From the NCBI RefSeq assembly GCF_004379255.2, contig NC_056040.1:32578852-32642851 (forward strand): a stretch of DNA of 64,000 nt. The letters are read 5' to 3'. The position numbers were made by a program, and so were the translations under genes. This document shows, piece by piece, positions 59,849-64,000 of this stretch. Within the stretch, counting starts at the first letter, position 1. Each line of letters starts with the position of its first letter. Below the pieces are notes generated by a model. The model did not search any database, was not told the origin of the DNA, and saw only the letters and a list, made by a program, of their open reading frames with translations. This DNA is from Salvia splendens (Eukaryota; Streptophyta; Magnoliopsida; Lamiales; Lamiaceae).

Positions 59849-61360
59849 TGATAAGGCTAATTTCATGTATCGGTTATGGGGTTAAATTCAACAATTTACG
59901 GGGTCTAACACATCTTTTAAGCCAGGTGTGTGGAAGAAATCGCCAGGTCCAGGAAGGAATGAAGATAATCACCTGGCGAAGAAAATTGGCGAGAAAGTGA
60001 GCCGAATGAAGAAAAATTGCCAGACGGGGGAGATCATTAGCTAGAGGGCAGATCAGAGAATTCAAGAGTAAGCTTCTAGAAGATCACCTCCACGTCTATA
60101 AAAGAGAGAGCACGCAACATACATGAGGGGGGATTTTGATTTTTTTGGGAGAGAATTTTAGGAGGAGATATATTTTTAGCTTTGAGCTCACTTTCACACT
60201 TCTACACACACACTTAGGTTGATCGGGAATCTATAGGGGTTAGGTTCTTTTTCAGTTGGCTATTGTGTACCACCGTCCTTATGTAGGGCGAAGAAACAAT
60301 TTATCCGCTTTTGTTTTAGTTTTCTGTTCAGAATTCTACCGAGTCTTCGCTGTTCGAAGCTCGGCTTTGGTTATTTGTTGAAACTTGCTTATCTATCTAT
60401 GGAATTTCTATTTTCTGTCATGATGATGTTGATTTTGAGTTTTGATGATGTTTGATTCCGAGTTTCGAGTTGTTTATTTGAATGGATGCTTTTCGCACTT
60501 GATCTGGTGAATTGGAATTAAATCGTGGTTGGATTGTTGTTGATCGGAGTGGATTTGTTAAATTGGAGTTCATGGAGTTGTTTTTTATCGTAGTTGGGTT
60601 AGGATTGCTTGGATCCAGAGTGGATTAAGCGTTCGACGTGTGGATCTGAAACAGAGTTGGTTGATTTTGCATGAATTTGATGACTCGTTTCTGTGTTTCT
60701 GTTTACTTCATCTAGTTGAAGTTGATCTGTTCGGTTTCTGATTAATCGCCAGTTTTCGACGTCCGAATTATTATGTTCTGTTTGAATCTTGGTTATTACT
60801 CTGTTTTCTCCATGTTCGAGATTGAATCAGGTGACGAGATACAAAACGTTGTTGGTTAAATTCATAGTTAGTTATTTGCAGCTTTTCATCCGTACTTTAC
60901 TGTTTTCGGGAAATGATCCCCATTGCATGTTTGATTCCTGTTTAGCTAGATTAGGTAGTGGTTTGCTAGGTCGAGGAAGTTTGTAGAGATATTGAAGTTA
61001 AGATGATGTTCCATGCTTGCATGATGTTCTCTGTTTCCTAGGTCTAGTGTCAGCCAATTTTCATTCCCCAGCCTAGTTATAATTTTCTCAACCCCAAAAT
61101 TGCGTGGCAGCAGCCAACTCCCTTTCCAGAGTCTTTTAAATGCATTCTTACGCATCTGTCTTCGTGGGATCGATCCCTACTTCCCTGTACTAATTCATAG
61201 TATAGAGGGTTGAGGGTATTGAAAGCGGAATTTGTGTGTCCGACGACCGAGACTTCCAGGATCCTCTGAGTTCCTAGACCTTGTGATCTAGCGGATTCTC
61301 TGGGTTTGAGAAGCTTGACCAAGCATAAAAGCACACACAGTTCCTGACCAAACAGTTTCA
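59849..61360 (+). repeat. 3' LTR of the Athila/Tat-type element
   Basis: 1,512 bp, pairing with 38,954-40,467. It ends GTTTCA followed by the GCATG target duplication. Confidence 0.95.
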
Positions 61361-61482
61361 GCATGATTTTACTTCACTCTTGTTAACAAAATACATCACT
61401 ATTAGCATGATTTTACTTCACTCTTGTTAACAAAACACACCACTATTATCATGATTTTACTTCACTCATGTTAACAAATAAT
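61361..61482 (+). repeat. 44-bp tandem repeat (right part)
   Basis: Continuation of 38,800-38,953 after the retrotransposon. Nearly three further units with acttcact and acatcact/acaccact halves. Confidence 0.9.
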
Positions 61483-61890
61483 CGTATTTATTACTCAAAT
61501 ATGAAAATTATTATTTTTTGAATTAAATGCTAGTAAGTATTAAATAAACTATTACTCCATATTAAATTAATCAAATTTCATTTAAAATGAAGTAAAGAAT
61601 TAATAGGAATATTCATTAATAACGCCAATCTCTGAACATTGAATACCGACTGTGCGTCTGTTCACATATCTTCACCATCTCAAATCGAAGAGACAGAGAG
61701 AGACAAATCCACTAATTTCAAATGTTGGAAACTGTTCAATTAGCCTCGGAAGGTGTGATTTGCGTATATCATCCGCAAAAATACAATCAATAGAAGCTCA
61801 AATTATTCAAACCAAACCAAACGGCGGTGGAGAGGTCCTGGAGGCCGTACTCGAGGACGCAGTCGGGGAAGTTGAGGCGGGCGGTGGGGC
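61483..61890. other. Unassigned region with a GC-rich remnant
   Basis: The first 150 bp are AT-rich without features. At 61,822-61,890 a GC-rich stretch is open on the minus strand (PTARLNFPDCVLEYGLQDLS). It looks like a piece of host exon, but I cannot name the gene. It is cut by the LTR start at 61,891. Confidence 0.3.
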
Positions 61891-64000
61891 TGTTACACCC
61901 CAACTTTTTCTACCCTTTATATTGTGTTCTTGAAAGGATCATCGTTTGTGCACTTGAAAATTTTTCGACCTTGTTTTTTTATCGAGAGAAGAATTTTACT
62001 TTTTGGGCTTAAACCATTATTCTTTCCTAACCCAATTCTCTTTCTTACTTAAAGAGGAACTTCATTTCAAGCCCAAATCATCATTTTATTTCTTCTTCAC
62101 GAGCCCACTTTCAATCTACAGCCCAATCACTGTTGAACGCCACTTTTCACTCAACAATTTCTGTTCCACAAAATCAGGCTTGACAAGGAAAAAGAGAAAC
62201 AAATCGTCGGTTTCTAAGTACGTATCGCCCCATGATCCCACATTTCTATATCATACGATCTTTCTCCACTATTTCATTCAATTTCAGAGAAAACCTTTTT
62301 CTCCCATGATCTGCAGTTACAAGCATCACTCTCCATCTCCTGCACGATCGGAATTCCAAATTACACCACGTTCCAAAACTGCAGATTTACATCCCATTCT
62401 ATACTCTTTAATCTGCTCCATAGTTCACAAATTGAGAAGAAACACCCAAGTGAAAGCAGAGAGTTCTGGAGTCAAAAATCAGCAAGGAGGATTCTCAGTT
62501 CCATCTCAATTTCAAACCCGACATGTTCGGGAATCGGAACTGGCGCAGACCGTGACGACAGCGGCGGCTGCAGTCTTGCATCACGATCGAACAGCAGCAA
62601 CGATGAGAGGAAAGCAGCAACGGCGTCGGCGTTGGGTGCGTGCAACGGCGGACAGCGGCTGTCTCGATCTGGAGCAGCAGCGGCTGACCCGGCAGCGACG
62701 ACGCCGACAGAACTTGGACAGCAGCGGCGCTGTGGCAGAGATGAGGGAAAGATAGGGTAGTGACGGGGACGGCGGCGCAAGGGAGAGAAGCTAGAGCGAA
62801 AGGCGACGGAGGCGGCGAGCTCACCGCCGTGATTTCTGTGGTGACGGCGTGGTGACGGCGCCGGATTTGGGAAAGAATGGGGGTTGACGAATTAGAGAGA
62901 GAGATAGAGATTAGTTTAGCTGAATTTAGGAATTTCTCAATTGGGAAGAAATTGAGAGAGAGATCGGTGTTGAGTTTTGGAGGAAGTAAGAGTTGGTTTG
63001 CATTGTTTGAGTTTAGTTGTTGGGCCTGCAGTTTAAATAATATATTTCGGGCTGGAGTTTTATTTCTTAATGCTTTGGAGATGGAGGACCAGATAGTATA
63101 AATGATGGAGTGGAGTATGTATAAATTCAATGCTTGGGATATCTATTTAAGTGGATGGAAGTTTGGTTCGGGGGAGTAGAATTTCAGCGATGTTAGATGG
63201 CTGGCTGGCCTCGACAATAAATGAAAGACAAGACAAGCTTGGACTCAAGGAGCAGAATTCTCCGCGAATCAAATTGAAGTGGAAGTAAGGAAATCAAATT
63301 CAGAAAATTAAACGAACGAGGTGGGCTTTCGAACTAAAGTTTTACTGTGAGCTTTCGAACTAAAATGTTTTCAAGAGCTTTCGTTTTAATATATCGGTTT
63401 GAGCATCATGTTATGTGTGATTGATTTATTATATTTATTCCAATGATGAGGCTAGATATGTGATCAAAGTGAAAGTGTTGTTGCGCATGTTATGTGTTGA
63501 TTTATTGAGTGATATTATAAATTGCTTGGCTTTGTTGATGTGATGTGAATTGATGCTCGACCTTGACAGAAAAGTGATTTATGTTTCAAATATGTCTTAC
63601 AAGAAAAATGGAGTTTGCAAATGGTATGTCATGCCATGTTTTTGTTTTGAGAAATGCCTATCTGTTTGTTTAGCAAGGGAGTTGTCCCTACTAGACCTGT
63701 TGAAATAGAATTCGGGTCTGTCCAGGGAGTGTGTCCCTATTCAGGCTAGTGTACACCACGTAGATCGTGCGCTATCTCTTTGAGTTGGCCGGTCTAGTGA
63801 CTTGGAATGTGGCTGCATTCCTTGTCATGTATGTTGAGATTGTTGAGATGATGATGTTGATGATTGCTTAGTGGGGAGTGAGTCCCTACTATGAGTTCAA
63901 ACGAATTCGGGTCCTAGTAAGGGTGCGTCCCTGCTCGGGCTAGTGTACACGATGGGGACTGTGAGTCATCGTTTGGGTTGGCCGATTTTCGTGCTCGTGG
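61891..64000 (+). mobile_element. Probable start of a long LTR of another Ty3/gypsy element (runs off window)
   Basis: It begins TGTTACACCCCAAC, the typical beginning of long LTRs in plant chromovirus (Tekay/Del-like) elements. The following 2.1 kb has no recognisable domain. It holds repeated phrases such as gagctttcgaactaaa (63,320-63,380) and cgggctagtgtacac (63,740-63,955). A 250-codon open frame at 62,003-62,755 is low-complexity and Arg/Gln-rich, with no family match that I can see, and is probably not a gene. The second LTR and internal part would lie to the right. Confidence 0.5.

Larger units (their letters stand above)
38954..61360 (+). mobile_element. Athila/Tat-type Ty3/gypsy LTR retrotransposon (nested, non-functional)
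   Basis: Two LTRs (38,954-40,467 and 59,849-61,360) begin TGATAAGG and end GTTTCA. The same 5-bp target duplication GCATG flanks both (38,949-38,953 and 61,361-61,365), so the element inserted here as one unit. The primer site at 40,470 (tggcgccgttgtcgggga) fits the tRNA-Asp type common in plant Athila/Tat elements. Gag, protease, reverse transcriptase, RNase H and integrase follow in the Ty3 order but are broken by many stops. About 11.7 kb of nested debris (44,206-55,876) splits the reverse transcriptase. Confidence 0.95.

Noticed and set aside
62003..62755. 250-codon open frame on the plus strand and overlapping 211-codon frame on the minus strand
   Set aside because: Both are low-complexity, overlap each other and lie in a probable LTR; no domain is recognisable.

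Overview
This window is plant nuclear DNA. It is AT-rich and intron-containing, and almost all of it is transposable elements. Plant-type MULE (FAR1/FHY3-like) transposases, plant Ulp1-like transposon proteases, Ty3/gypsy and Ty1/copia retrotransposons and an Rx-N-type NLR resistance-gene fragment all point to a eudicot. The R1-like NLR start suggests an asterid, perhaps Lamiales (inference). I see no intact host gene, tRNA, rRNA or CRISPR array. Exon and element boundaries were read by eye and are approximate unless a splice site, start codon or terminus is named.

Region 1 (1-35.7 kb) holds two related large DNA transposons, both read on the minus strand. Copy 1 (1 to about 16.3 kb) runs past the left edge of the window; copy 2 spans about 25.0-35.7 kb. 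Each carries a FAR1-like MULE transposase gene next to its right terminal repeat and a Ulp1-type cysteine-protease gene downstream. Copy 1 has a second, chimeric Ulp1 gene between them. Introns and intergenic DNA of both copies are paved with a motif, TATCATTTTATC plus about 9 nt, repeated with a 21-bp pitch; the exons lack it. Between the copies lie two short non-autonomous elements with the same termini. They flank an AT-rich satellite of about 525-bp units that is interrupted by an LTR-less Ty3/gypsy pol fragment.

Region 2 (36-38.95 kb) holds remnants of further DNA transposons with their own short motifs at the same 21-22-bp pitch (ATAATGCA, GGAATGA, ACTTCACT). It also has a truncated NLR gene start on the minus strand.

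Region 3 (38,954-61,360) is one Ty3/gypsy retrotransposon of the Athila/Tat type. It has 1.5-kb LTRs, a GCATG target duplication and a tRNA-Asp-type primer site. Its reverse transcriptase is split by about 11.7 kb of nested debris: a copia fragment, two minus-strand LTRs of related elements, a solo LTR and a truncated plus-strand LTR. Region 4 (61.9-64 kb) is probably the start of a long LTR of another retrotransposon.

Most interesting reading: the MULEs look like a plant self-recognition (anti-silencing) system comparable to the VANC proteins of Arabidopsis VANDAL transposons. Those proteins bind short motifs amplified in the non-coding parts of their own element. Here at least four unrelated motifs share one pitch of two DNA helical turns, and one gene is a recombinant between two motif families. 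The binding role is inference; the motif arrays, their pitch and their confinement to non-coding DNA are read directly from the sequence.
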